The notes under the pieces are model-generated. The model saw only the letters and a list, made by a program, of their open reading frames with translations, did not search any database and had not been told where the DNA came from. This document shows, piece after piece, positions 1-7,700 of a stretch of 33,871 bases of DNA (the stretch's first letter is position 1; each line of letters begins with the position of its first letter). Made by a program: the position numbers and the translations under genes. The DNA comes from Chloroflexota bacterium (GTDB lineage Bacteria > Chloroflexota > Anaerolineae > Promineifilales > Promineifilaceae). The DNA lies in NCBI GenBank assembly GCA_024275635.1, contig JAJRYT010000079.1, forward strand, positions 1-33,871. The letters run 5' to 3'.

Positions 1-137
1 GGAAAACCGCACGCACGGTTTGACGAGGGGGGATGAAGTCATAGTTGCATGATAATGCCTGTATAGACACGCGAAAGGAAACTGGGAAACGAATCAGGGG
101 CAAAATCTAAACAAATATGTCTTCATCCTCTACTCTA
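1..137 (+). ncRNA. 3' end of a group II intron (domains V-VI), truncated by the window edge
   Basis: The first bases look like the loop and 3' strand of a group II intron domain V: a GGAAA-type loop, then CCGCACGCACGGTTT and a G-run. The 5' strand of domain V lies outside the window. A candidate domain VI follows: GGATGAAG (32-39) can pair with CTTCATCC (121-128), and CTCTACTCTAC beyond it resembles bacterial group II 3' ends, placing the splice site near 135-138. The enclosed segment (about 80 nt) is long for domain VI, so it may carry an insertion or the pairing may be fortuitous. The maturase and the rest of the ribozyme would lie upstream. The intron would sit inside the transposase gene that continues from 138. 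Confidence is moderate because only one strand of domain V is visible. Confidence 0.5.
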
Positions 138-825
138 CTGTTAATCCGTGTCCTTGTAAAAGCAAATTAGACTTTTCCGACAAACTGCTAATTCTAATAA
201 ATGCTGACCGCCGTCAAATTGGCTACCGCCGTCTGGCCTACATGATGTTGGACGAGGAGATTACGGCCGTTAGTCCCAGCAACGTCTATCGAGTCCTGCT
301 CACCTCTGGTCTATTGCGCGCTTCAACAGCCAAGCCGTCCAAGAAAGGAACGGGATTTACGCAACCCCAACGGCCGCATCAGCATTGGCACATCGATATC
401 ATCTACATCAATATCTGCGGCGCTTTCTACTACCTATGTACGATTCTGGATGGCTGCAGCCGGTACATCGTTCACTGGGAAATTCGCCCGGCGATGACAG
501 AGGCCGACGTTGAGACAATCTTGCAACGGGCGCGGGAAAAGTTCCCCCAGGCAAAACCGAGGGTTATCAGCGATGGCATCAAACGCTCAAGCAAGAATGC
601 ATCCGGCCAGGCACGCCGCTGTCACCGACAGATGCCAACCGTTTAGTGGTCGCATTTGTTGAGCAATGCAATCATCACCGGCTTCATTCAGCCATTGGCT
701 ACATTACGCCTGCCGACAAGTTGAACCACTGTGAAGCCAAAATTTTTGACCAACGCCGTCAAAAACTGATGCAAGCGCGTGAACAACGCAAGCTGTTTTG
801 GCAGAAAGCTGAGAGCCTCCGATAG
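138..825 (+). pseudogene. IS3/IS481-type transposase (rve integrase core), deleted and frameshifted
   Basis: An open frame runs without a start codon from the intron-like end to 646. It encodes a winged-helix segment (GYRRLAYMMLDEE, VSPSNVYRVL) and the start of a DDE integrase core (HWHIDIIYINICGAFYYL, then VISD), which gives the first two catalytic aspartates. At 572-576 the frame jumps: the GAT codon of ISD abuts TGGCATCAAACG, which in the next frame reads WHQTLKQECIRPGTPLSPTDAN and on through HSAIGYITPADKL to a stop at 823-825. Family members normally have about 40 residues between these points, including the catalytic Glu. An internal deletion has therefore removed the Glu and broken the frame. 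It has no enzyme function, and the 5' part lies beyond the window or the intron. Confidence 0.85.
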
Positions 826-927
826 CGACTTATTTTTTATAGCCCGTGCCCATTTGACGTTGAACCAAAACAATAAAACGATCATGATCATTTTGTAAGC
901 GGAACTTTTGGTATCTGGCCTATGTTT

Positions 928-969
928 GACGCAGAGCGTCTAGTAGGTCATTCCACGCAGAGCGTGGAA
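928..969. repeat. Pair of small palindromes sharing ACGCAGAGCGT
   Basis: Two short hairpins lie 11 bases apart: GACGC-AGA-GCGTC (928-940) and TTCCACGC-AGA-GCGTGGAA (951-969). They share the core ACGCAGAGCGT, so they look like a REP-type doublet in the gap between the transposase remnant and the convergent GH3 gene. There is no T-run, so they are not classic terminators, but they sit where transcripts from both sides would end. Nothing else is evident between 826 and 1015 except a near-palindrome around 874-893. Confidence 0.6.
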
Positions 970-1015
970 CGAGGGGAGACGCCCGGTTACTCAATTACCC
1001 ATTACCCAACTCTAT

Positions 1016-3997
1016 TTACTGAGTGGCTGGCTGCCGCCTGATTTGGAAGTATTTCAGGGCGAAGCCGACGGCCCCGCCGGCCAGGGTGCTGATGAGTCCG
1101 GCCCAACTGCCCAGGGGAGCGAGTACGGCCGTTCCCGGTAAGTCCAGCATCGAGTAAATATACAGCAGCAATCCCCCGGCCATTCCCCAAAACAGCCAGC
1201 CTACATGTTGGGCATCCGTCGTGTGGCGGCGGTTCGTTACCGTGCCCACTGTGCCAATCACGAGCAAGCCGGTGAACATCGCTAGCAGCATTTGAAATTC
1301 CGACAGGGCGATGCGTACCGCCGGTTCTTGGGGCGGGGCCGGGGTGGGGATGAGGGTGATGGTCAGCGTGGGGGCGGGGGTGTCGGTGGGGGGCGGCGTG
1401 GGCGTGGCGGTGTTGGTCGGCTGTAGCGTGGGCGTGGCGGTGGCGGTGGGGGCAATGATGGCGATCTGCGCCCCTTCTTCGATGACCACAATATCTACTT
1501 CTTGCGAGACGGCGGCGCTGCCGGAAACGGCCGTAATCCGAAACTGCCCCGGCCCGGTTCGCGCTTCCAATACATAATCCAGTTGGGCCACGCCGTTCAC
1601 GGTGGGGACGTTGGCAATGATACTCTCCAACCGTTGAATCCGGTCGAACTGGTTGAACTGCACCACGGTTCCATCAGGCACTGAGTGTCCATTCTTGTCC
1701 AGGATGACGCCCGTTTGTAAATGCAGCGTTTCTCCCACCAATGTTTCCAGCGGCGCTTCGCTGGGTGGCGCTTGAATCGTCTCTTCATCAACCAGATAAA
1801 GTTCAATCACTTGACCAGGATCGGGCTGCGTTTGGGCGAATAAATCATAGTTGATACCTTCAATATCAACTGGGGCGGCGCCGCTCAAAGGCGACTCCTG
1901 GAACAAGGCGCGCACCGAGGCATCTATGAAGGGATCGGTTTTACTATAAACGCCATAATAAGCGGTCAGTTTGCTGATTTCGGTTGTATCCAGGTAGTAG
2001 GGCGCATTGTAGGCAAAAACAATGACCTGCGTATCACGCACGATATCAGGACGGGCGGCCAGGAAATTTTTAAGGGCGCGCGATTCCGGCGCGCCGTCGA
2101 GCATGGCAAAGATAATCCAATCTGTGCTGCGGAGTGTTTCCTGGACTTGATAGCCTGGGGGGGGCGCTGCTGTGGGGAAGGGCGTAGGCGTTACGTTATC
2201 CGGCAGCGGTGTGTTCTCGGCGCTGGGCGTAACTGTATTGGTGATGACGGGGGATGGCAGGGTGATTGGCTCTGGCGCGTCCAGGAAGTTTTGCAAATCG
2301 TCAAAAGTAAAGCTGTGAATTTGCATTTCTTGCACCTGGCTGCTGCCTTCCGGGCCATATAAAGCCAGAATACGCTCTTGCAGGGCGGTGGCGCTGATGA
2401 GGGGCTGCGGCAGGCAAAAACTGCATTGCGCCGCCAGCCGGACATCGGTAAAGATGGTAATGGTGTCGCCGGCGCCGGGCGGACTGGCTAAACGTTCGGC
2501 CAATTCGTCCTGACTGGGAGCGATCAGGGTGATTGCTTCTTGCGCTAACACAAACAGGTCTACATTGCCTTGCCCGACGACATCTGTGAGAGCGGCGCTG
2601 TCTACCAGAATATTGCTTAGGGAAAAATCGCTGTGGTACTGTTTGAGTTTTAGCTGCAAGATGCGGAGCGCCGCTTCATCAACGCGCTGTTGGAAGGATT
2701 GGTCGGTGATGTATTTTTCGCGGAACCAGATGATGGTGTCGCGGATGTTGTTAAGTTGATCGTCGTAAGCGGCGCTGCCAGCGGCGAAATTAGATAGGTA
2801 GAGCAGGTCGTTTCCGGCTAACAGGGCGTCTTTAGCGACGCGCCGGTGGGGGAATTCTTGCTCGGTGTTATCGTAGAATCGTTTAACGGCGCGCACGCCC
2901 AGGGAATCGGAGACGATGACGCCGCCGTTCTGCCGCCAATCGCTGAATGTAGACAAGGCCATGAGGGTGGCGAGGGCCTGGGGGTCGAAGCTGACGGGGT
3001 TGGTGGTGGCGCGAATGTTGCCCTGGAAACCCTGGTAGCGGATGTGGGTGACGAGGAGGGCGTCGGCGGTGGCGGAACGGCCGTTACCCGCATCTGTCAC
3101 CGCAAAAAATGGGGCCAACTCAATTTGTTTGAGCTGTTCCAGGGATTGACGCACGGTAGGCACTTCTTCATCTATAGGCCGGTCGCTGTTGCCGTTGCCG
3201 GGGAAATGTTTGGCGACGACGGCCAGTCGATCCTGACTGCCCATGTGAACGCCGGCCGTGTAAGCGCGCCCCATCAATCCGACCCAGTAGGGATCGCCGC
3301 CAAATGCACGCACGCCCATATCGCTGGAGCTGCCGGGGAGCGGGTTTTCCAGCACATCGAGCGATGGCCCCAATAACATATTTATGCCAACGGCAGCGAG
3401 TTCACGGCCCACGATTTCACCCACATTTTGAGCGTACTGCGGCTGCCAGGTAGCGCCAATAGCCATATTGTTGGGGAGTTCGGTGAAGCCGTTAAGAATG
3501 GCGCTGTAAGGGGAGCCGTCGCCTTCCTGGTGAATGGCGACGATGAGGGGGATGGCGGCCCGCTCTGGTTGGGATGTAGCAATAATGGATGGTTCAGTTA
3601 ACAGATCGCCGGGTTGGCGATCGGTTGATTCTCGTCCTAATATTGATAGGCGCTGCAGCGCGTTGGCTAGTTCGGCAACTTGTTGGGGCGTGTTGTCCGG
3701 TTCGCCAAAGCCGGTGATATTATCGTTTTCAGGCAGCAAAATGACGCCGCCAATGCGATAGTTGATGATCAAGTCGGCGATGTCATCTTCTTGATTGGCG
3801 GCATCACCCTTGAATGTAACCATGAAAAGCTGCCCGACACGCTCTTCGATACTCATCTGATCGAGCAGCGTTTGCGCGGCGGCGCGTTGTTCAGTCGTGT
3901 CATCCGTTTGTGCGGAAACGGCCGTTTGTCTATTGCCAGACAACAGCAGCAAAAAGAGTATGGCGGTAAACTCAACCCATCGGAACCAGCGTATCAT
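1016..3997 (-). CDS. Secreted, membrane-anchored GH3-family (NagZ-like) protein
   Basis: About 993 aa. An N-terminal hydrophobic signal segment (FTAILFLLLLSG) is followed by a GH3 N-terminal TIM barrel: MSIEERVGQLFMV, GGVILL, LGPSLDV, the KHFPG motif near residue 264, and the presumed nucleophile Asp in IVSDSLGV near residue 364. The family hydrolyses beta-linked sugars, in NagZ's case GlcNAc from muropeptides. A second alpha/beta domain follows, then a region with Ig-like character, a Thr/Pro linker (TATATPTLQPTNTATPTPPP) and about three C-terminal membrane helices, so the catalytic part is probably extracellular and cell-attached. Canonical NagZ has a His in KHFPGHGDTxxDSH. Here the loop is KHFPGNGNSDRPIDEE, without the general acid/base His. 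The start chosen is the ATG at 3997; a TTG nine bases upstream is the alternative, and neither has a clear ribosome-binding site. It is monocistronic on the minus strand. Confidence 0.85.
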   Translation of the reverse strand: MIRWFRWVEFTAILFLLLLSGNRQTAVSAQTDDTTEQRAAAQTLLDQMSIEERVGQLFMVTFKGDAANQEDDIADLIINYRIGGVILLPENDNITGFGEPDNTPQQVAELANALQRLSILGRESTDRQPGDLLTEPSIIATSQPERAAIPLIVAIHQEGDGSPYSAILNGFTELPNNMAIGATWQPQYAQNVGEIVGRELAAVGINMLLGPSLDVLENPLPGSSSDMGVRAFGGDPYWVGLMGRAYTAGVHMGSQDRLAVVAKHFPGNGNSDRPIDEEVPTVRQSLEQLKQIELAPFFAVTDAGNGRSATADALLVTHIRYQGFQGNIRATTNPVSFDPQALATLMALSTFSDWRQNGGVIVSDSLGVRAVKRFYDNTEQEFPHRRVAKDALLAGNDLLYLSNFAAGSAAYDDQLNNIRDTIIWFREKYITDQSFQQRVDEAALRILQLKLKQYHSDFSLSNILVDSAALTDVVGQGNVDLFVLAQEAITLIAPSQDELAERLASPPGAGDTITIFTDVRLAAQCSFCLPQPLISATALQERILALYGPEGSSQVQEMQIHSFTFDDLQNFLDAPEPITLPSPVITNTVTPSAENTPLPDNVTPTPFPTAAPPPGYQVQETLRSTDWIIFAMLDGAPESRALKNFLAARPDIVRDTQVIVFAYNAPYYLDTTEISKLTAYYGVYSKTDPFIDASVRALFQESPLSGAAPVDIEGINYDLFAQTQPDPGQVIELYLVDEETIQAPPSEAPLETLVGETLHLQTGVILDKNGHSVPDGTVVQFNQFDRIQRLESIIANVPTVNGVAQLDYVLEARTGPGQFRITAVSGSAAVSQEVDIVVIEEGAQIAIIAPTATATPTLQPTNTATPTPPPTDTPAPTLTITLIPTPAPPQEPAVRIALSEFQMLLAMFTGLLVIGTVGTVTNRRHTTDAQHVGWLFWGMAGGLLLYIYSMLDLPGTAVLAPLGSWAGLISTLAGGAVGFALKYFQIRRQPATQ

Positions 3998-4060
3998 GAC
4001 AAACAATATCAGACTCAGCCGAATTCAAGACCGGCCACGAATTGCACAAATTTCTTTACA

Positions 4061-4091
4061 ATGAGATGTGGATTTCCAATCCACATCTCAT
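4061..4091. repeat. Perfect 14-bp inverted repeat
   Basis: ATGAGATGTGGATT (4061-4074), a TCC loop, then the exact reverse complement (4078-4091). It lies about 65 bases upstream of the minus-strand GH3 start, so it could be an operator or mRNA leader hairpin for that gene. It lacks a T-run on either strand. Confidence 0.6.
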
Positions 4092-4139
4092 ACAAAAAGT
4101 GCGTTGAAACGCGCTAAAGACCCGGTTTGAGCGCAGTTC

Positions 4140-4162
4140 AACCCGTTTTCAACGGGTTTTTT
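4140..4162 (+). terminator. Intrinsic terminator-like hairpin with no upstream gene
   Basis: AACCCGTT-TTC-AACGGGTT forms an 8-bp stem that runs into a T-tract on the plus strand. No plus-strand gene ends here; the nearest upstream gene is on the opposite strand. It could end a small RNA or read-through transcript antisense to the GH3 promoter region. Confidence 0.5.
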
Positions 4163-4330
4163 GTCTCAGCCGTGCATTTGCAATGCACAACGATAGCCGA
4201 ATGCAAAACCGAGTTTTGAACCATGCCTTATTTTCGAACGAATAAATTACTGTAACAAAACTTAACAAGGGGCGATGCGGCGTTTTTCTTTTCATTGTAT
4301 TAAGTTTTGCTGACAAGATTATACCGTAGA

Positions 4331-4358
4331 TTGCTTCATCGAACACCTGTGTTAAAAT
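4331..4358 (+). promoter_or_regulatory. Candidate sigma70 promoter for the S41 protease
   Basis: TTGCTT (4331-4336) and TAAAAT (4353-4358) are separated by 16 bases, and a TG lies shortly before the -10. It is positioned about 95 bases upstream of the protease start. The match is moderate and this is the only support. Confidence 0.3.
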
Positions 4359-4393
4359 CGCTTTTGCAGCGCCAAACACCAGATTTTGCTAGT

Positions 4394-4443
4394 AGCCAGA
4401 TGATGTTGGTTGTTTGTTCAGTCAATCTCATCTGGCTTTTTTC
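4394..4443 (+). terminator. Terminator/attenuator hairpin directly upstream of the S41 protease
   Basis: AGCCAGATGA (4394-4403) pairs with TCATCTGGCT (4428-4437) across a 24-base loop, followed by a run of six Ts. It ends only about 11 bases before the ATG at 4455, between the candidate promoter and the gene. It could terminate transcription entering from upstream or act as an attenuator. No competing antiterminator was worked out. Confidence 0.5.
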
Positions 4444-4454
4444 ACGGGTAGATT

Positions 4455-5660
4455 ATGAGCGATAAATTACGGAATATGTTGGCTGTCGTTTTAATGATCA
4501 CATTAGCCGTCAGCGCCTTCACGGCCGGTTATTTTACCAACGATTTTATGGAGCTGCGGGGCGGCGGCACATTGGTGCGCGACCAGCGGGACTTTGACTT
4601 ATTTTGGGAGGCCTGGGGCCGGATTGATTCTACTTTTTTGGGCGAACTGCCTACATCTAAGCAGATGACTTATGGCGCTATCCGGGGGGTTATCGCTTTG
4701 TTGGATGACCCTTATACGGTTTTTGTTGAACCGGTGGCCCGCCAGCATGAGATCCAATCGCTGCAAGGGAAATTTGGCGGCATTGGCGCTTTCCTTTCAC
4801 GGCTAGAGGAAGGGGGCGACATTGTGTTGGAGCCGATGCCTGGCAATCCGGCTGAGGCGGCGGGCATTTTGTCGCAGGATGTTCTGCTGGCGGTGGATGG
4901 AACGGAGGTTACGGCCGTTATGACGGTGGCTGAAGTTGCTGATATGATTAAGGGAGATATTGGCACAATCGTTACTTTAACCGTGCGCCATCCCCAAGAG
5001 TCTGAGCCGGCTGAGATTTCGATCACGCGCGCCGCTATTCTAGATCCATCGGTGAGCTACCGACTGCTGCCGGAGGATGAGACGATTGGGTATATTCGTT
5101 TGTCCCGATTCAGCGGCGAAAGCAGCCAGGAAGTGAATAAGGCCATTCTCGATTTAAGGGATCAAGGGGCCGAAGCGTTGATTTTGGATATGCGGCATAA
5201 TGGGGGCGGTTTGTTGGAAGCGGCCGTTGATGTGGCTGACCATTTCCTGACGGATGGCCCCATTTTGTACCAGCAGAGCCAGGGCGAAGGGGAGCGCGTG
5301 TATGAAGCGACTGAGGAAACGGCCGCTCCGGATACGCCGTTGGTATTGTTGGTGGATGGGGGTACGGCCAGCGCTGCCGAGATTGTCGCTGGAGCGCTGC
5401 AAGACCGGGAGCGGGCCATTTTAATCGGTGGCAGTGATACGTTTGGCAAAGGGTCTGTGCAGCTTGTTTTTGATTTGAGTGATGGCTCATCGGTGCATGT
5501 GACGTCGGCTCGCTGGTATACGCCGGATCGGAACCAGATTGACCAACAAGGATTGCACCCGGATATTTTGGTGGAAATTACACAGGCGGCGATTGATAAC
5601 GGCCGTGATGAGGTGTTGGAGCGGGCCGTTGTGTCGCTGCAGAGCGAGAGTGGGGAGTGA
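4455..5660 (+). CDS. S41-family carboxy-terminal processing protease (first paralogue)
   Basis: 401 aa. An N-terminal signal anchor (residues 9-30) suggests an extracytoplasmic membrane-tethered protease. An N-terminal helical region is followed by a PDZ domain at about 95-180 (GIGAFLSR, AGILSQDVLLAVDGTEV) and the S41 catalytic core. Catalytic Ser306 lies in GGTASAAEI and Lys332 in DTFGKGSVQ; the LILDMRHNGGG strand is also typical. The family cleaves C-terminal tails of envelope proteins using a Ser-Lys dyad. The segment before GKGS has one residue more than usual (GGSDTF instead of the common ETTF type). The next gene is a paralogue 77 bases downstream, so the pair is probably one transcription unit. 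The ribosome-binding site is weak (GGG-TAG). Confidence 0.92.
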   Translation: MSDKLRNMLAVVLMITLAVSAFTAGYFTNDFMELRGGGTLVRDQRDFDLFWEAWGRIDSTFLGELPTSKQMTYGAIRGVIALLDDPYTVFVEPVARQHEIQSLQGKFGGIGAFLSRLEEGGDIVLEPMPGNPAEAAGILSQDVLLAVDGTEVTAVMTVAEVADMIKGDIGTIVTLTVRHPQESEPAEISITRAAILDPSVSYRLLPEDETIGYIRLSRFSGESSQEVNKAILDLRDQGAEALILDMRHNGGGLLEAAVDVADHFLTDGPILYQQSQGEGERVYEATEETAAPDTPLVLLVDGGTASAAEIVAGALQDRERAILIGGSDTFGKGSVQLVFDLSDGSSVHVTSARWYTPDRNQIDQQGLHPDILVEITQAAIDNGRDEVLERAVVSLQSESGE

Positions 5661-5681
5661 GATGGCGATCTTCAATGTTTG

Positions 5682-5709
5682 TTTTTGGAGACTAGAGACT
5701 AGAGACTAA
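5682..5709 (+). repeat. Short tandem repeat of GAGACTA
   Basis: Between the two S41 genes the sequence reads GAGACTA three times in a row. It is a 7-bp microsatellite-like tract that also brings in out-of-frame stop codons. No function is evident. Confidence 0.75.
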
Positions 5710-5737
5710 TCTCACTTCCCGATTGGAATGGATCATT

Positions 5738-7093
5738 ATGAATGAATCAGAGAATCAATCACGTAGTAAACTGCTTTGGATGGGATTGGGCGGGGCGGCG
5801 GCCGTTTCCCTGTGTATTTGTATGGCTTTAGCTGGATTTGCTATTGGGCGCTCGACGGCGGCGCCGGAAGCCATCACGGAGACGGCGACGGAGACGCAGA
5901 CGGTGGAAGTGGAAGTGACGCGGGAAGTCCCGGTCATTATCGAGGCGGAAGCGCCATCTGACGGTGTGACATTGCTGCCAACGGCCGTTCCCGATACTGG
6001 CTCCACAGATACGACAATACCATCCGTTCAATCCCAACTGGACTTTTCCCTGTTCGATGAAGCCTGGGACGTCATCGAACGCAATTACGATGGCGACGCG
6101 CCTGACGAGAGCGACTTGCTTTATGCGGCTATTGAAGGCTCCATTGAGGCGCTGGATGATGATTTCACCCGTTTCATCCGGCCTGACATTGCCGCCCGCT
6201 TACGCGAGGATATGGGCGGCTCCGTTTCCGGCATCGGCGCCTTTGTAACCGAAAATGAGGAAGGATTCTTTGAAATCGTCGCCCCCATGGCCGGCCAACC
6301 GGCCGAATTAGCCGGCTTGCTCTCCGGGGACATCGTTATTGAAGTGGATGGCGAGTCGGTTATCGGCATCAGTTTCGATGAAGTTATATTGTTGGTGCGC
6401 GGGCCAAGCGGAACCACCGTTAATCTGACTATTGCCCGCGAAGGCGAAGCGGAACCGTTAGAATTCACCATCGTGCGCACGACGTTTGAAGTGCCGGTTG
6501 TGGAATCAGAAATGCTGCCGGATAATATCGCTTATGTGCGTTTGCTGGAATTCAACCGGGCGGCTGAGAGCAGTTTGTCGGCCGCGCTGGACGACCTGTT
6601 GGCGCAAAATCCGCAGGCAATCATCCTCGATTTACGCAATAATCCGGGCGGCTTTCTCGACCAATCTCTTGCCGTTGCCGATATATTTTTGCCGGAAGGT
6701 GTGGTATTGTATGAGCGTAATCGCAATGGGCTGGACGAAACTTTCCGCTCTGATGACGGGGATGCCGCCGAGACAATCCAACTGGTACTGTTGGTGAATG
6801 GAGCCAGCGCCAGCGCATCGGAGATTGTGGCCGGCGCGGTTCAGGATAGGGGACGGGGTACGCTTATTGGCGCAACGACGTTTGGTAAAGGCTCTGTCCA
6901 AACCGTTCAGACGCTGTCGGACGGCTCTGAACTGCGCGTGACGATTGCGCGGTGGTATACGCCTGATGATCATAGTATTGATAAGGAAGGGATTACGCCG
7001 GATATTGAGGTTGAATTGGCGGCGGACGCCGGCAGTGATGGAGAAGACGCTCAGTTACAACGGGCGGTTGCGTATATTTTGACGGGACAATAA
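5738..7093 (+). CDS. S41-family carboxy-terminal processing protease (second paralogue)
   Basis: About 451 aa from the ATG at 5738; a TTG 15 bases upstream is in frame but less likely. A membrane anchor (AAAVSLCICMALAGFAIG) is followed by an acidic Thr/Glu/Val-rich spacer of about 60 residues that the first paralogue lacks, then a PDZ domain (SGIGAFVTENEEG, AGLLSGDIVIEVDGESV) and the S41 core. The catalytic Ser is in ASASASEIVAGA (about residue 359) and the Lys in TTFGKGSVQ (about 384). It is clearly homologous to the preceding protease, so the two arose by duplication. The longer spacer may hold its catalytic domain further from the membrane, which would allow different substrates. smpB follows after a large palindrome. 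Confidence 0.92.
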   Translation: MNESENQSRSKLLWMGLGGAAAVSLCICMALAGFAIGRSTAAPEAITETATETQTVEVEVTREVPVIIEAEAPSDGVTLLPTAVPDTGSTDTTIPSVQSQLDFSLFDEAWDVIERNYDGDAPDESDLLYAAIEGSIEALDDDFTRFIRPDIAARLREDMGGSVSGIGAFVTENEEGFFEIVAPMAGQPAELAGLLSGDIVIEVDGESVIGISFDEVILLVRGPSGTTVNLTIAREGEAEPLEFTIVRTTFEVPVVESEMLPDNIAYVRLLEFNRAAESSLSAALDDLLAQNPQAIILDLRNNPGGFLDQSLAVADIFLPEGVVLYERNRNGLDETFRSDDGDAAETIQLVLLVNGASASASEIVAGAVQDRGRGTLIGATTFGKGSVQTVQTLSDGSELRVTIARWYTPDDHSIDKEGITPDIEVELAADAGSDGEDAQLQRAVAYILTGQ

Positions 7094-7095
7094 AG

Positions 7096-7144
7096 ATTGA
7101 TGATTAATGATTGATGATTTAATCATCAATCATTAATCATCAAT
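7096..7144. repeat. 49-bp near-perfect palindrome after the S41 gene
   Basis: Two 24-base arms (7096-7119 and 7121-7144) are exact reverse complements around a single T. They start three bases after the TAA of the protease. The arms are AT-rich and built from GATTGATGATT and GATTAATGATT units. There is no GC-rich stem or T-run, so this is not a standard terminator; it may be a mobile palindrome or a cruciform-prone 3' UTR. Confidence 0.9.
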
Positions 7145-7164
7145 TATCCGGCTCGATAAAGATA

Positions 7165-7620
7165 ATGGGTATTAAAATCGTTTCTAATAACAAACGGGCG
7201 ACGTTTGATTATCATTTGCTAGAGCGTTTTGAGGCGGGACTGGTGTTGACGGGCACGGAGATTAAATCTGTCCGGGCAGGGCGGGTGAGTTTGCGGCGCG
7301 GCTATGTGCAGGCGCGGGGGGATGAGTTGTGGCTGGTGGAGGCGCACATTGCTCAGTATGAGCATGGCAACCGGGAGAACCATGAGCCGACCCGGCCGCG
7401 TAAATTGCTGCTGCACCGGCGGCAAATTAACAAGATCATTGATGAGTTGAACCGGAAGAAGTTAACGGCCGTTCCCACCAAAATGTACCTGAAAAACGGC
7501 CGTGCCAAAGTGGAAATTGCCCTGGCGCGCGGCAAACATAAATACGACAAGCGGGCCGATCTGGCCAAACAGGACGATCAGCGGCGGATGGAACGGGCCT
7601 TACGTGAGAAATACCGGTAA
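7165..7620 (+). CDS. smpB: SsrA-binding protein SmpB
   Basis: 151 aa, the usual SmpB length. Family motifs are evident: NKRATFDYHLLERFEAGLVL, GTEIKSVRAGRVSLRRGYVQ, a central basic strand region, the NGRAKVEIALARGKHKYDKR segment that contacts tmRNA, and a basic C-terminal tail (QRRMERALREKYR) that mimics the tRNA anticodon region in the decoding centre. SmpB works with tmRNA in trans-translation to release stalled ribosomes and tag nascent chains for degradation. No ssrA (tmRNA) gene was recognised nearby. The start ATG is preceded by a weak purine-rich site (ATAAAGATA). Confidence 0.97.
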   Translation: MGIKIVSNNKRATFDYHLLERFEAGLVLTGTEIKSVRAGRVSLRRGYVQARGDELWLVEAHIAQYEHGNRENHEPTRPRKLLLHRRQINKIIDELNRKKLTAVPTKMYLKNGRAKVEIALARGKHKYDKRADLAKQDDQRRMERALREKYR

Positions 7621-7700
7621 GATCTGCCAGAGAAAAGCGCCTACCCATTACTGAACGCCACCCCAGCCCTGGCTTAATAAAATCAGCGAGGATAGACTTC

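Larger units (their letters stand above)
3998..4454. other. Gene-free divergent region rich in hairpins
   Basis: This gap lies between the divergent GH3 and S41 genes. It holds a perfect 14-bp hairpin (4061-4091), a terminator-like hairpin with a T-run (4140-4162), a small TGCATT/AATGCA hairpin (near 4174-4188), a weak promoter candidate (4331-4358) and an attenuator-like hairpin (4394-4443). A 76-codon minus-strand frame at 4149-4379 has no recognisable product and its composition does not look coding, so I do not call it. Confidence 0.6.

Noticed and set aside
2846..3376. 176-codon plus-strand frame
   Set aside because: Antisense shadow of the GH3 catalytic domain; no motif and no start signal.
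4149..4379. 76-codon minus-strand frame in the divergent gap
   Set aside because: It crosses the terminator-like hairpin and AT-rich promoter-like sequence, with no homology pattern or ribosome-binding site.
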